Below are positions 8,714 through 17,860 of a DNA stretch of 54,480 nt, one piece after another. The stretch is from Deltaproteobacteria bacterium (GTDB taxonomy: Bacteria > Myxococcota_A > Polyangia > Polyangiales > Polyangiaceae). A program made the translations under genes and the position numbers. The stretch spans positions 1 to 54,480 of the forward strand of contig QJWJ01000432.1 in NCBI GenBank assembly GCA_003235365.1, in the 5' to 3' direction. The notes beneath the pieces were generated by a model. That model ran no database searches and was not told the origin of the DNA. It saw nothing but the letters and a program-made list of their open reading frames with translations. Position 1 is the stretch's first letter. Every line of letters starts with the position of its first letter.

Positions 8714-10096
8714 TCAAGCGTCGGTTCGAAACAGCGGCTGAAGAAACGGATGGTCCTCCCACAGTGCGCAGACCTCAGCCACGCCTCGAAGGTTCGGCAT
8801 CGATTCGGCGATCTGTTCCGCGTTCTGACCTTCGAGCAATCGCGCCAGAACCGCGAGTGCAGGCTCCTTGACGTTTTGCTCGCACTCCAACAGCAGCAAG
8901 TTCGTTTGAACGCCCTCCTCGGTGGTCATGGGGGTGTTCCACAATCGCCGAACCCACTGCACGACCAACTCGATCGGGTTGCGGTTGGAAAACTGTGCGG
9001 CGATCAGCTCGAAAACTCCACGACGGGAAGGGACATTCAACAGTAGCGCCAGGCAAAACCGGAGCTCTGGATCGGTGACGTGTTTTCGGCTGTCGACGAT
9101 TCGCTCTTGCCGTGCTTGCTCGACGAGCGCCGCGCCGATCGTCCCGCACCAATTCGCGCTGCGCGCTGCGACCAGGTTCTCCAAACTGGGGGGCAGGGCT
9201 GGCCAGTCCGGAAAGCTGGTGAGCTGTCTGCAGGTGACCAGCGCGTGGAACGCGGTCTCGGCATCGACGTTCTCGATCGCCTCTCGAGCCAAACGTTCGA
9301 ATGCGTCCGACCCCAGGCGGTTTGCTGCGATCAGGACCTCACGTGTCATCCGGATACGCGGTGTGACGTGGAACGAGTTGAAAGCCACGCCAGGCTTGAA
9401 GTAGGTGTACAATGGTCCGCTTTCGACGTCGTTGTGCGTGCGGACGAGAAACGAGACCGATGGATGTTCCAGGTGAAAGAGCGAGTGGACGAATTGGCTG
9501 CCGTTGTGAATCGCACGAACCGCGCCTCGCTGCAGCAGTTCCACTCCCGTCAGCCGCAGGGTGCCGAGCTGCAGGTGCTCGTTGAGGCGCTCAGTGACGT
9601 CGAAGTCGTAGCGTGAGTGGATGCTCGAGCCGGCCAACACCTCGAACGCGCCCGAAAACGAGTGCTGGTGGATCGAAGTCGTGCTGTCGAACCAAAACAA
9701 GGCCTGAATGAAGAAGCGGCCATTGTCGAAGAGCCGTATCGATGGCTCGCCAAAGCGGTTGTCCATGCCGTCTTGGGGCGGCAGCGGTTCGGCGGTTGCC
9801 GCCCACTGCAGCAGCTCCACGGGCGCAATGTTGCGATGCGCAGGGTGCTCGTTCAGCGCGTCGGTGGCGATGATTGGAAATGACCGTGAATCGTAGTGTG
9901 TGGCTCCCCAGCGATGCTCGACGTGCCGTGCCAGGCGCGCGATGTATTCACGTAGCCGCGAATCGAGTATTGGGGTGCCCGGCGATTGGGAGGCGTGCGA
10001 TGGGGAAGCGGGGCCCTTTCGGGTCGACGACCAGCGCGGGACGAGGCGGTCAGCGTTGTTGGATTCATCGACCGTGGCTTTGGCTTGGGTTGTCAT
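8714..10096 (-). CDS. Cupin-type protein of the RiPP-like operon
   Basis: About 460 residues from the ATG at 10096. The frame stays open upstream to a TTG at 10255, but that extension is Pro/Arg-rich and low-complexity and I did not include it. Residues ~125-215 show a cupin signature: IHQHSFSGAFEVLAG matches HxH...E...G, and a second half has QFVHSLFHLEHPS followed by FLVRTH. This suggests a mononuclear metal site. The C-terminal ~200 residues are helical and not recognised. The start of a 13-codon frame at ~10135 ends in ATGA at this ATG, which may couple translation. The gene ends 29 bases before the TTG start of the oxygenase-like gene. The substrate is unknown; a tailoring or sensing role for the peptide is inferred from position only. 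Confidence 0.6.
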   Translation of the reverse strand: MTTQAKATVDESNNADRLVPRWSSTRKGPASPSHASQSPGTPILDSRLREYIARLARHVEHRWGATHYDSRSFPIIATDALNEHPAHRNIAPVELLQWAATAEPLPPQDGMDNRFGEPSIRLFDNGRFFIQALFWFDSTTSIHQHSFSGAFEVLAGSSIHSRYDFDVTERLNEHLQLGTLRLTGVELLQRGAVRAIHNGSQFVHSLFHLEHPSVSFLVRTHNDVESGPLYTYFKPGVAFNSFHVTPRIRMTREVLIAANRLGSDAFERLAREAIENVDAETAFHALVTCRQLTSFPDWPALPPSLENLVAARSANWCGTIGAALVEQARQERIVDSRKHVTDPELRFCLALLLNVPSRRGVFELIAAQFSNRNPIELVVQWVRRLWNTPMTTEEGVQTNLLLLECEQNVKEPALAVLARLLEGQNAEQIAESMPNLRGVAEVCALWEDHPFLQPLFRTDA

Positions 10097-10308
10097 GAGC
10101 TGCGCTGGGGCGTCCGCAACGCGGGTGTCCCCATCAGCAGCGAGATAACACGGGTCGCGGGATGCAGCAGTCTCTCGTTGTCGTTTGTGGTCTGGCGGTA
10201 TGGGTTTGGGAGGTGAACAGTGGTTCTTGTGGTTGACCCTAGGCGGTTCTCCCAAAAACTCGGTCAGTCGTTCACTCGGCTACAGACCGCCGCGCCGGGC
10301 ACGCGAGT

Positions 10309-10824
10309 TCAGTTCAGTGGTGATTCCTTCGCTGCTCGGACCTGGACCGCCATGTCTCGTACGACGCTGCCACCGACCTGGTCCCACGGGTCCAGGCTCT
10401 GCAGCGCGTCGAGCACGTTGAAGGCGCGGTCCACGTCGCCCCGGCGCAGCAGGACGAAGGCTTTGGCTTTCAGGGCATACAGATAGTGGCGCGCGTCGCC
10501 GGTGGCGTCGGTGAACGGTCCGCTGGGTGCCTTGCCGGTTCCGTCACTGGGGTCGAATCCAGCACGTTGCGCTGCCTGCGAGAGGACTGCATCGATGAGG
10601 GTGAGCGCCTCGTGATGACGATTGGTGTATGCGTACATCTTGTACAGCGCGACCGAGATTTCCAACCGGTCGGGCAGCTGCGCTTGTGCGCTGAGGAGCA
10701 AGTGCTCAGCGCGACCCCAATCGCGGGTCACGTCGAGGGGTTCGTTCAACAAGGCCTGCAGGGAGTCTGGCGCGGTGAGTCGGTCGGTTTCTGAGAGCTC
10801 GTGAAAGAGGTCGGACAATAGCAT
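10309..10824 (-). CDS. TPR-like helical protein
   Basis: 171 residues. The ATG at 10824 has a GAGG box 5 bases upstream (cacGAGGctcccATG). The sequence is Ala/Leu-rich and shows tetratricopeptide-like helical pairs: AEHLLLSAQAQLPDRLEISVALYK, a following NRHHEALTLIDAVLSQAAQ, and a later YALKAKAFVLLRRGDVDRAFNVLDAL. TPR proteins usually act as protein-binding adaptors. It is upstream of, and co-oriented with, the cupin gene, so it may be the first gene of the operon, but the gap of 212 bases to the cupin ATG leaves that open. An in-frame extension to 11013 exists but lacks the helical pattern. Confidence 0.65.
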   Translation of the reverse strand: MLLSDLFHELSETDRLTAPDSLQALLNEPLDVTRDWGRAEHLLLSAQAQLPDRLEISVALYKMYAYTNRHHEALTLIDAVLSQAAQRAGFDPSDGTGKAPSGPFTDATGDARHYLYALKAKAFVLLRRGDVDRAFNVLDALQSLDPWDQVGGSVVRDMAVQVRAAKESPLN

Positions 10825-11528
10825 GGGAGCCTCGTGCAAAGGGTTGCGCGCCGCGAAGCAAGGTCTGCGCCATGCGTCGTTGAGCGCCCGGCCGTTGGCT
10901 CGACCCACACCGACCATCACCCGTATCGCCGTTGGAGCACCGATCAGCTTGCCAGTGCACGGAATCGCCCCAAAACTCGCCCCTGCTTGGGTGAGGGCGT
11001 TTTCCGGGGCCACGTTGGGTCACTGTTGCTCGCAGCTCGCAGCTCGCAGCTCGCAGCTCGCAGCTCGCAGCTCGGCGCTCCAGGTGGTTGATTTGTCGCG
11101 GCAACCAACATGATCGCCGCTCGCGGCTTCCGCCGAGTGCCGGTCTTGGCAGCTGTGCGTTGCAGACCCTACAGTCGGCTTGTCACTTTTCCGACGACGC
11201 CTCTCGCGCTCGAATCCCTCGTCACTTGGGCGTCCAATCCGTCGAGCAAACACACCCCCGGTTCCAGCTTTTGCCGGCGAACGGCTCGAGGAACCTCCTT
11301 GTAGCCGGGAGGTTTACGGTCACGCATCGGGCAACGGTTCACAGTCGGGTTGCAGCGGTGTGGCGGCGAGCTGTGCGTTTGGTAGGTGGAACGTCCCGGT
11401 GCGTCGTGTCCCGTTTTGGCGTTGGTCTCCTACGGGGGGTGGGCGCGACGCATCTCGCTCGCCTCCTCTTTTTTTCTGGTCGTGGCGCCGGCGATGGGTT
11501 CTAATGAATCATTCTGGACCTGACCGGA
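10825..11528. other. Intergenic region between the RiPP-like operon and the hybrid kinase
   Basis: About 700 bases separating divergent genes. It must carry the promoters of the minus-strand operon and of the kinase. It contains a heptanucleotide tandem repeat (annotated separately). Short open frames here have no recognisable protein character. I saw no clear sigma-70 boxes, and no precursor-like small ORF with a good ribosome binding site. Confidence 0.5.
11028..11074. repeat. 7-bp tandem repeat, six copies of GCTCGCA plus a partial
   Basis: Six exact, contiguous copies of GCTCGCA at 11028-11069 followed by GCTCG. Period 7 is not a multiple of three, so length changes would shift any reading frame across it. 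It lies about 200 bases upstream of the TPR gene of the RiPP-like operon. Repeats of this kind are prone to slippage; a regulatory effect here is only a possibility. Confidence 0.95.
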
Positions 11529-13415
11529 TTGCTTTCGAAACTGCCCATTGGCGTCTGGGTTGGGACGGCGCCAGGTGGATTAACCGCCTATGTCAACGAG
11601 GCTTTCACGCAGCTCCTCGATTTGACCGATGACGTGTTGGTCGGCAGTGAACTGCCGGTCCTTACGAACATCTACGATGCGGCGGGAGAACCGTTCGCCG
11701 AGGAGGTTCTTCCCTGGGCGCGGGTGATTGCGACGCGCGCACCGACCGTGGTGGACGGAATGGTCGTCCGAACTGCGAATGGTGATAGGCGGCACTTGCG
11801 CGCTTCTGGAAGCTTGCTATCCGGTCCGGACGGCGAACCAGCTCACGTTCTGGTCTCGTTGGTTGATGTCAGTCGAGAAGTCGAGGCAGAACGAGAGCGC
11901 GATACGGTTTCCGCACGTCTCGCCGTCGCTGTAAACCATGCGCCCATTGTCCTGTGGTGCACGGATGAGAAGGGCGTCATCACCCTGTCTGAAGGCGAAG
12001 CGCTGACGTCACTCGGGTTCGCTCCGGGGCAGTTGGTCGGACAGAGCGCCTTCGATCTGTACTCTTGGCACCCGACTGTGTGTACCTTGTTGCGACGTGC
12101 GCTCGACGGAGAATCGCTCAACGCGAGTGTCGACGTGGGCGACGTTCCCATGGAGACGTATTTGTGCCCGTTGAAGGATTCGCGGGGACGGATTACCGGT
12201 ATGATGGGGTTGTCACGCAACGTCCGAGAGCTGCGAGCGTTGCAAGCGGCCACTTTGCAGAGCGAGCGAGCCGTTTCATTGGGGCTCCTGGCCGCGAGTG
12301 TTGCTCATGAGGTGAACAATCCGCTCACGTACATGTTGGGCCAAGCGCTGTGTCTGGAACGGCAATTCTCGGGCATAGCCGAGTGGTGCGAAAATCTTCC
12401 AATCGAGGTCCGCGCCGAGATACGCGACCGTCTGGAGTGCATTACAGAGTGCTTCTTCCCATTGCGGGAGGGAATCGAACGGATCGCTTCGATCACGCGC
12501 GAGCTACGAACCTTCAGCCGCTCCGATCATGAGGAGCAGACGCTCGTCGACTGCAGGGCCGCAGTGGAATCGGCGTTGCGATTGGTGGGCAAAGAGCTCG
12601 AGGCGCGTGCGGTCGTCTCCCTGCAATTGGGGCAGACGGAGCCGGTGCTGGGCAATCACGGACATGTCGTCCAAGTGGTTCTGAATCTGGTGATGAACGC
12701 GATGCAGAGCTTGCCGTCGGACGGGGCCGCTGGCAATTTCGTCGGGATCCGCACCGAGACGCGTGATGGAAAGGTGCTCATGGAAGTGTCCGACTCGGGC
12801 CCTGGAGTGCCGGTGGCGGAGCGTGAGCGGATTTTCGACCCTTTTGTGACGAAGAAGGGAGTTGGGGAGGGGACGGGCCTTGGGTTGTTCGTGTGTCGGA
12901 ACATCGTCCGGAGTTACGGAGGTGAGGTGTCCGTCCGGGATGGTGAGTTCGGCGGGGCAGCTTTTGTCGTGACGCTACCTGTGGGGCAAGGGAGTGTCCG
13001 ACCGAGTCGCGAGCCCGAACCCCTGGATGTTGGACGTCTCGATCACGTTCCTCTCATCCTGCTCATCGATGACGAACCTCACGTGCTGACGGCAGCGCGC
13101 GCCATGTTGCATGACGAAGGATATCGAGTCATCTGCAGCGCCAGCGGGAGCGAGGGCCTTGCCGTGTTGCGGTCTCGTGCGGACATCGATCTCGTGTTTT
13201 GCGACCTCATGATGAGCGATCTGACCGGCATGGACCTGCACGAGTGTCTCGCGCGTGAGGCCCCGTTGAAGCTCGCTAGTGTGGTGTTCATGACTGGCGG
13301 GGCATACGTTCCCGAAGCACGGCAGTTCGAGCACGACCACCCAGACCTCGTCGTGCAAAAGCCCTTCGACATTGTGAGAGAAGTCAACGAACGCTTGAGT
13401 TCGCGCCGCAACTGA
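11529..13415 (+). CDS. Hybrid sensor histidine kinase (PAS-PAS-HisKA-HATPase-REC)
   Basis: About 628 residues, cytoplasmic, no membrane helices. Two PAS domains open the protein (KLPIGVWVGTAPGG and NHAPIVLWCTDEKGVI). The phosphorylatable His lies in ASVAHEVNNPLTY, the ATPase has N-box VVLNLVMNAMQ, DSGPGVP and GTGLGLFV, and a C-terminal receiver has acidic pair DD (LLIDDEPH), phospho-Asp in FCDLMM and Lys in VVQKPF. The start is uncertain: a TGA lies just upstream in frame at 11505, so initiation must be at TTG 11529 or a rare codon (ATT 11511, CTG 11514 or 11520). It probably passes phosphate internally, and then perhaps to the REC-LuxR regulator near 19 kb, but no partner is adjacent. Confidence 0.9.
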   Translation: MLSKLPIGVWVGTAPGGLTAYVNEAFTQLLDLTDDVLVGSELPVLTNIYDAAGEPFAEEVLPWARVIATRAPTVVDGMVVRTANGDRRHLRASGSLLSGPDGEPAHVLVSLVDVSREVEAERERDTVSARLAVAVNHAPIVLWCTDEKGVITLSEGEALTSLGFAPGQLVGQSAFDLYSWHPTVCTLLRRALDGESLNASVDVGDVPMETYLCPLKDSRGRITGMMGLSRNVRELRALQAATLQSERAVSLGLLAASVAHEVNNPLTYMLGQALCLERQFSGIAEWCENLPIEVRAEIRDRLECITECFFPLREGIERIASITRELRTFSRSDHEEQTLVDCRAAVESALRLVGKELEARAVVSLQLGQTEPVLGNHGHVVQVVLNLVMNAMQSLPSDGAAGNFVGIRTETRDGKVLMEVSDSGPGVPVAERERIFDPFVTKKGVGEGTGLGLFVCRNIVRSYGGEVSVRDGEFGGAAFVVTLPVGQGSVRPSREPEPLDVGRLDHVPLILLIDDEPHVLTAARAMLHDEGYRVICSASGSEGLAVLRSRADIDLVFCDLMMSDLTGMDLHECLAREAPLKLASVVFMTGGAYVPEARQFEHDHPDLVVQKPFDIVREVNERLSSRRN

Positions 13416-13493
13416 GCACGAATCCCTGGATATCGTGGCGAGTGAGTTCGGCTCCAACCCACCGTCGCGTCGTTTGCTACGCGCGGACCAAAT

Positions 13494-15068
13494 TCAAGGC
13501 GCAGTAGGCGCTTCGGGAACCGTGGGCAAGACGACCGTAAATGTGGAGCCGACTCCTACGGTGCTCTCGAACCAGACATCGCCTCCCGCACCTTGAACGA
13601 GATCGCGTGTGGTATACAAGCCGATGCCCGTTCCCTTGCCATCGGGCTTGGTCGAGAAGAACGGTTCGAACATGTGTGAGCGATCCGACTCGGAGATCCC
13701 GATCCCGGTATCTGACACGTTGATCGCAGCGTAGACCCCCGCTGCCAATGGGTCGCGGCCAGCGACGGGCTTCGGCTCGGACAGGCGCAGCTTGAAGGTT
13801 CTGATGGAGATTTCACCCCCGTCAGGCATGGCGTCGGCGGCGTTGGTGACGAGATTGATCATCACGTGTTCGACGAGGTAGCCGTCGCTCTTGACGAAGC
13901 CAGCATCGTCACAGTGCATCGCCAGTCGCAAGTTCTTGCGCAGTACCCGTTGGAGTAGCCGTTGGGTGTTGCCGACTGCTTGACGCAAGTCGACCGTCGT
14001 GACGGGGATCGGACCACCCGGGAGTCGTGTCAGCCGAAGCAATTGTCTGGTCCACACCCTGCCAGTCTCGATGGCCGACATCAGGTCTTGCAGGTATGGC
14101 GCTGCAGCCGGTCCTGCCCGCCGCGAAGCGAGGAACGTGTTGCTTTCGAGCGACATGAGCAGGTTGTTGAAGTTGTGTGCAACGCTGGCTGACAGAGCGC
14201 CGATTGCCTGCAGGCGACCGGCGAGTCTCACCTCACGTTCCCAGCGTTCGCGAGCCGTCACGTCTCGAATACATGCCACGGTGGCGACATCGTCCTCGAA
14301 GTCGATTCGCGATACGGCAGTCTCGATCGTAAACACAGTTCCGTCACCTCGCACCGCGCGTTCTGTGAGCAACGCGCCCGGTTCCGCCCGTGTCGACCCC
14401 AGCAGACTGTTCGCACGAGCTTCGACGTCGCCGTCGTCTGGGGACAATAGCTGGCTGAACGGTTTGCCGATACAGTCACTCGTCGGACGTCCGAACATCA
14501 TCTCGGCGCCCTGGTTGAACGCCACGATTCTGCCTTCGGCATCGGTGGACACCACTGCATCGCGAATGTGATCGAGAACGGCGCGCAGGCGGGTGTCGGC
14601 TTCGGTGCGCAGTCGGTCCAAGCGGGCCCGCTCACGTTCCGCGCGGTGTCGGTGCAGCGCCATCCGCAGAGTCGCTCGAAGCATGGCGGGAACGACCGGT
14701 TTGAGCACGAACCCGCTCGGTTCGAGGGCTTCCGCTCGGGCCAGCGTTTCATCGTCTGAATACCCGGTGGCGAACACCAGCGCGCAGTCCACCTCGTTCT
14801 TGATGATCCTAGCCGCCTCGAGGCCATCCAGAGCGCCGGCCAAGCGAACGTCCATCAGAACCAGTGCTGGCTGCTCAGCTTTCGCGAAGCTGATTGCCGC
14901 CTCACCAGTGTCGACGACCCCTGCAACGTGGCATCCCAACTCCGTGAGGCAAGCCTCGAGGTGGCGGGCGAGTTGCGGTGAATCTTCGACGATGAGCGTC
15001 TTGGGGAGGCCGAGCCCCGAAGCATGTTGCGGCAGTGACTCCCGTCCGTTCCGTGATGACTCAGACAT
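13494..15068 (-). CDS. Histidine kinase with N-terminal receiver (REC-PAS-HisKA-HATPase)
   Basis: 524 residues from ATG 15068, with a GGTAGG box about 9 bases upstream. The N-terminal receiver has LIVEDSP, phospho-Asp in VLMDVRLAG and Lys in FVLKPVVP. A PAS domain follows (LDHIRDAVVSTDAEGRIVAFN), then HisKA with SASVAHNFNNLL and an ATPase with NLVTNAADAMP, DTGIGI and GKGTGIGLYTTRDL. The receiver-first layout lets another kinase control this one. It is convergent with the hybrid kinase gene (79 bases between stops) and divergent from the helical gene at 15.4 kb. Confidence 0.9.
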   Translation of the reverse strand: MSESSRNGRESLPQHASGLGLPKTLIVEDSPQLARHLEACLTELGCHVAGVVDTGEAAISFAKAEQPALVLMDVRLAGALDGLEAARIIKNEVDCALVFATGYSDDETLARAEALEPSGFVLKPVVPAMLRATLRMALHRHRAERERARLDRLRTEADTRLRAVLDHIRDAVVSTDAEGRIVAFNQGAEMMFGRPTSDCIGKPFSQLLSPDDGDVEARANSLLGSTRAEPGALLTERAVRGDGTVFTIETAVSRIDFEDDVATVACIRDVTARERWEREVRLAGRLQAIGALSASVAHNFNNLLMSLESNTFLASRRAGPAAAPYLQDLMSAIETGRVWTRQLLRLTRLPGGPIPVTTVDLRQAVGNTQRLLQRVLRKNLRLAMHCDDAGFVKSDGYLVEHVMINLVTNAADAMPDGGEISIRTFKLRLSEPKPVAGRDPLAAGVYAAINVSDTGIGISESDRSHMFEPFFSTKPDGKGTGIGLYTTRDLVQGAGGDVWFESTVGVGSTFTVVLPTVPEAPTAP

Positions 15069-15440
15069 GGCGCGCGAACCTACCCTAGCTTTGGCGTACT
15101 CCCAATATTGCCGAACACTGGAAGTGCACACTAGTTGGTCCTGAGATGGGGGACGTTCGTCCCGTGCAGTGTCACCGTCGCGCTTCTAGTCAACATTGAG
15201 TGTGGGCTCGCCGTAACCGCGGCTGGGTGCGCACCATCACGCAAATCTCGCTGGCGTTCACAACCGAGGCAGAGTCGTTCGCGAACGATTCGCGGGGGAG
15301 TGGCGTATCGGCGCAAGGCGGGCAAGCGCGTGTGCTCATCTGGCACAGGCAGCGAAAGACTTGGAGGTTTCGATCCTGTCGGGACAGTTGCGTCCGTAGG
15401 TGAGTGAAAGCGGTGGACTCGCACTGAGGATTCGGCAAGC
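15069..15440. other. Divergent promoter region with 14-bp palindrome
   Basis: About 370 bases between two divergent genes, with no believable coding frame. It contains a perfect 14-base palindrome, TCGTTCGCGAACGA, at 15275-15288, of the size expected for a dimeric regulator site. No other structure was noted. Confidence 0.5.
15275..15288. promoter_or_regulatory. Perfect 14-bp palindrome, candidate operator
   Basis: TCGTTCGCGAACGA reads the same on both strands. It is placed between divergent genes, about 150 bases upstream of the plus-strand start and about 190 upstream of the minus-strand start. Palindromes of this length turn up by chance in GC-rich DNA, so the operator role is tentative. 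Confidence 0.35.
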
Positions 15441-16586
15441 ATGAGCAGTCAAGCCTGGGAGATGGGACGGAACGACCTGGTGCGACTGCAAGGGGGGTTG
15501 TGCGAACTGGGCCGCGCCGTCACGGATGTCGACGTCCGGAGCGTCGAATCGTCGTTGGACGAACGGGCCGGAGGGGTGCTTGCCGTGATGGTGTTGCGGT
15601 TGCTCGACGACGTCGTGGAGCAGCTCAACACGATTACCGCTCGTTGCGAAGAGTTTCCTCCGACGTCTGGCCCCGTGTCACAGCAAGACTGGGAGCTCCA
15701 GCCCCTGCGTGATTCCTACGCGCCGCTCGAGCGAGTGCTGGACAGTGCAGTCGAGACTCGTCTCGGGTCCGTCCGCGTCGTCGAGGAGATGGCATTCATC
15801 GCCGGCTTGGAACTGCGGCAACGCAGTGAGCGAGTCCGTCGCTTGCGCCGTGGCGCCAACTGCAGGGCCATTCTCGTGGAGTGTGACGGCGCTTTGCGCC
15901 GAATCCGCAAGGCCCTAGAGGCGGTAGATGCGGCTATTGCCCGCGCCTGTGGCGTCGAACCGCGTCTCGAGTTTCGTTCCGAACTCCAAGCGTCTCTACT
16001 GGTTCGGGCGGCCTACGTGCGGATCCGCGCCCAATTCGAGCAGCTCAGTCAGCTGTCGAAACCCGTCTCGACTCGAATTCGGATCGCGGGAACGCAGATC
16101 GCGACGGCCATTGGCTGGGATGCGTACGTCCACATGCGCATCGCGGACCGGTTGCTCATGAGAGAGCTTCAAGTCCGCATCCTGAACTGGCTCGCTGATG
16201 AGGTCCCGGACGAGATTGCCGGGGAGCGGCTGTTGGTAGATCTCCGCGGCTTTGCGCAGATGCTCACGTTGATCAATCGGCGTCAGGAACTCGTCGAGCA
16301 CGACGCCGGGATTCTGACCGCAGCACTTCGTCAGATCCGCGATGACCTCGACGAGGCGGCCCTGCGCCGCCAGCTCATCGCCGTCGCCGGTCGTTCAGCG
16401 GAAATCGACGGTTGGGTTTCGTCTGGAGTCCGGCTTGGTCGGGAGGGTTGCGAGCTACTGATTGAACGCGCGTTGGCGCACACTGCCGCCAACAGCCTTG
16501 GGGAGGCGGCCGCCACGCGTCCAGACGCCAACCGGAAGCAAGATCCGGCCGTCCTGCGTTCTCATGTCGGCAGCATGCTCGAGTAA
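15441..16586 (+). CDS. Helical protein of unknown function
   Basis: 381 residues, not recognised. It is Arg, Leu and Glu-rich and looks almost wholly alpha-helical, with no signal peptide and no membrane segments. Leucine-rich amphipathic stretches such as MVLRLLDDVVEQLNTI and LRQIRDDLDEAALRRQLI suggest coiled coil or helical bundle. The gene lies within the signalling block and ends 21 bases from the convergent histidine kinase, so a link to the kinases (for instance as a regulator or scaffold) is possible but rests on position only. Start ATG 15441; no strong ribosome box is seen. Confidence 0.7.
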   Translation: MSSQAWEMGRNDLVRLQGGLCELGRAVTDVDVRSVESSLDERAGGVLAVMVLRLLDDVVEQLNTITARCEEFPPTSGPVSQQDWELQPLRDSYAPLERVLDSAVETRLGSVRVVEEMAFIAGLELRQRSERVRRLRRGANCRAILVECDGALRRIRKALEAVDAAIARACGVEPRLEFRSELQASLLVRAAYVRIRAQFEQLSQLSKPVSTRIRIAGTQIATAIGWDAYVHMRIADRLLMRELQVRILNWLADEVPDEIAGERLLVDLRGFAQMLTLINRRQELVEHDAGILTAALRQIRDDLDEAALRRQLIAVAGRSAEIDGWVSSGVRLGREGCELLIERALAHTAANSLGEAAATRPDANRKQDPAVLRSHVGSMLE

Positions 16587-16607
16587 GGGAGGACGAAGCG
16601 CGTCGGC

Positions 16608-17447
16608 CTAGTAGACTGCTTCAGGGAGTGCCAAGACCACTTTGGTCCCACCGTGCGGGCGACTCTCCACCACGATCCGTCCCCCATAGCTTTCGACCGT
16701 TTGGCGTGCCGCCGACAGTCCCAGACCGGACCCAGCGGCTCCTTTCGTCGTGAACCCTGGTTCGAATAGACGGTCCAACGCTTCCACGGAGAAACCGCAG
16801 CCATCATCATGCACGCCAACGCATGCGGTGCTTCTCGTTTCTGCGCTGCTTGGGTGTGATTGGACGACATCCGTGAACACGGTGACAATGCCCGTCTCCG
16901 ATGTTGCGTCCCGAGCATTGGAAACCAGATTGACCAGGATCCGAGCGAGCTCGAGACGGCTGCCCATGGCTTTCGCAGGGCACGGCGTCTTCAATACCAG
17001 TACTCTGCTGGGACCGAGTACGCAACGCAACAGCGGTTCGAGGTTGTGGGCTAGTGTCGACAGATCAACGGTCCGGAACGGCTGTGGAAGGTCAGTCCTG
17101 TGGCGCAGCAACGCTACGAGTTCCGTTGCCTGAAGGATCGCGATCCCCACGGGCTCCAGACAGCGTTGCCACTCCTCTGCAGAATGGTAGCCGACTTGCA
17201 CGCTCGAATGGACCACGGTGAGGAGATTGTTCAGATCGTGCGCGATTCGCTGCACGACGTCCGATGGCTCTGGGACGGGACCGGGTATGGCGTTCGTTCG
17301 ACAGTCCACCGCTCCGCGCGAGTGGTCGCTCTGCAGGTCGTTGTCTCCCATGGCGCTACCAGTATCCGCTGATCTGTGGCGAGGCGTTAGACCGTCGAGT
17401 GTGGGGAGCCTGGCCAAGTTAGAGCTCAGTTCCACCGGTCTTCTCAT
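16608..17447 (-). CDS. Compact soluble histidine kinase
   Basis: 279 residues. ATG 17447 overlaps the stop of the roadblock-like gene as ATGA, which decides the start over longer in-frame alternatives. The dimerisation/phosphoacceptor motif is VVQRIAHDLNNLLTVV; the ATPase has RILVNLVSNARDA, DDGCGF, EPGFTTKGAAGSGLGLSAA. There is no sensor domain beyond ~100 unassigned N-terminal residues, so the signal may arrive through its coupled roadblock partner. This HDLNN type of acceptor is common in myxobacterial kinases. Confidence 0.88.
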   Translation of the reverse strand: MRRPVELSSNLARLPTLDGLTPRHRSADTGSAMGDNDLQSDHSRGAVDCRTNAIPGPVPEPSDVVQRIAHDLNNLLTVVHSSVQVGYHSAEEWQRCLEPVGIAILQATELVALLRHRTDLPQPFRTVDLSTLAHNLEPLLRCVLGPSRVLVLKTPCPAKAMGSRLELARILVNLVSNARDATSETGIVTVFTDVVQSHPSSAETRSTACVGVHDDGCGFSVEALDRLFEPGFTTKGAAGSGLGLSAARQTVESYGGRIVVESRPHGGTKVVLALPEAVY

Positions 17448-17860
17448 GACGCTCCGGCCTCGACGATCCCGAGACAGCCGCGCGCCTTGTTCAGTACCAT
17501 GCCCAAACTCGACGAAATGCTGCAGACAACCACCAGCACCAAGCCGTCGGCCTGTTTGCAGCGCTGGAACACGTGAAGAAGATTGTCGGAGACCAGAATC
17601 ACCTCTCGTACCGCATGTCGACGTTCGGCCTCCGCCTGGGGAGGGATGCCGAACGCTGTCTGAATCGCGGAGCATGGTCTGCCCTCGAATAGCTCACGTG
17701 TGGCTGCCGCGACCAGGTCGAGCACGTCCTCGGGATGATTGTTCAAGGTTCTCACGCCCAAGAGCATGCCCGTGTTGACTTCCACGAGCCCGACCGCCAA
17801 GCATCGAGGCACCGCCTGTTGAATGGCGATCAACGATTCTCGTAGGTTCAGGGTATTCAT
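17444..17860 (-). CDS. Roadblock/LC7-like protein
   Basis: 138 residues. The layout fits the roadblock/longin-like fold: an N-terminal helix (LRESLIAIQQAVP), strand pair CLAVGLVEVNTGMLLGVRTL, a central helix (DVLDLVAAATRELFEG), then EVILVSDNLLHVFQR and GLVLVVVCSISSSLGMVLNKAR. In bacteria such proteins often modulate small Ras-like GTPases (MglB type) or act as signalling adaptors. Here the stop overlaps the start of a histidine kinase gene, suggesting a two-protein signalling unit. No GTPase gene is nearby. Family call by fold pattern only. Confidence 0.65.
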   Translation of the reverse strand: MNTLNLRESLIAIQQAVPRCLAVGLVEVNTGMLLGVRTLNNHPEDVLDLVAAATRELFEGRPCSAIQTAFGIPPQAEAERRHAVREVILVSDNLLHVFQRCKQADGLVLVVVCSISSSLGMVLNKARGCLGIVEAGAS

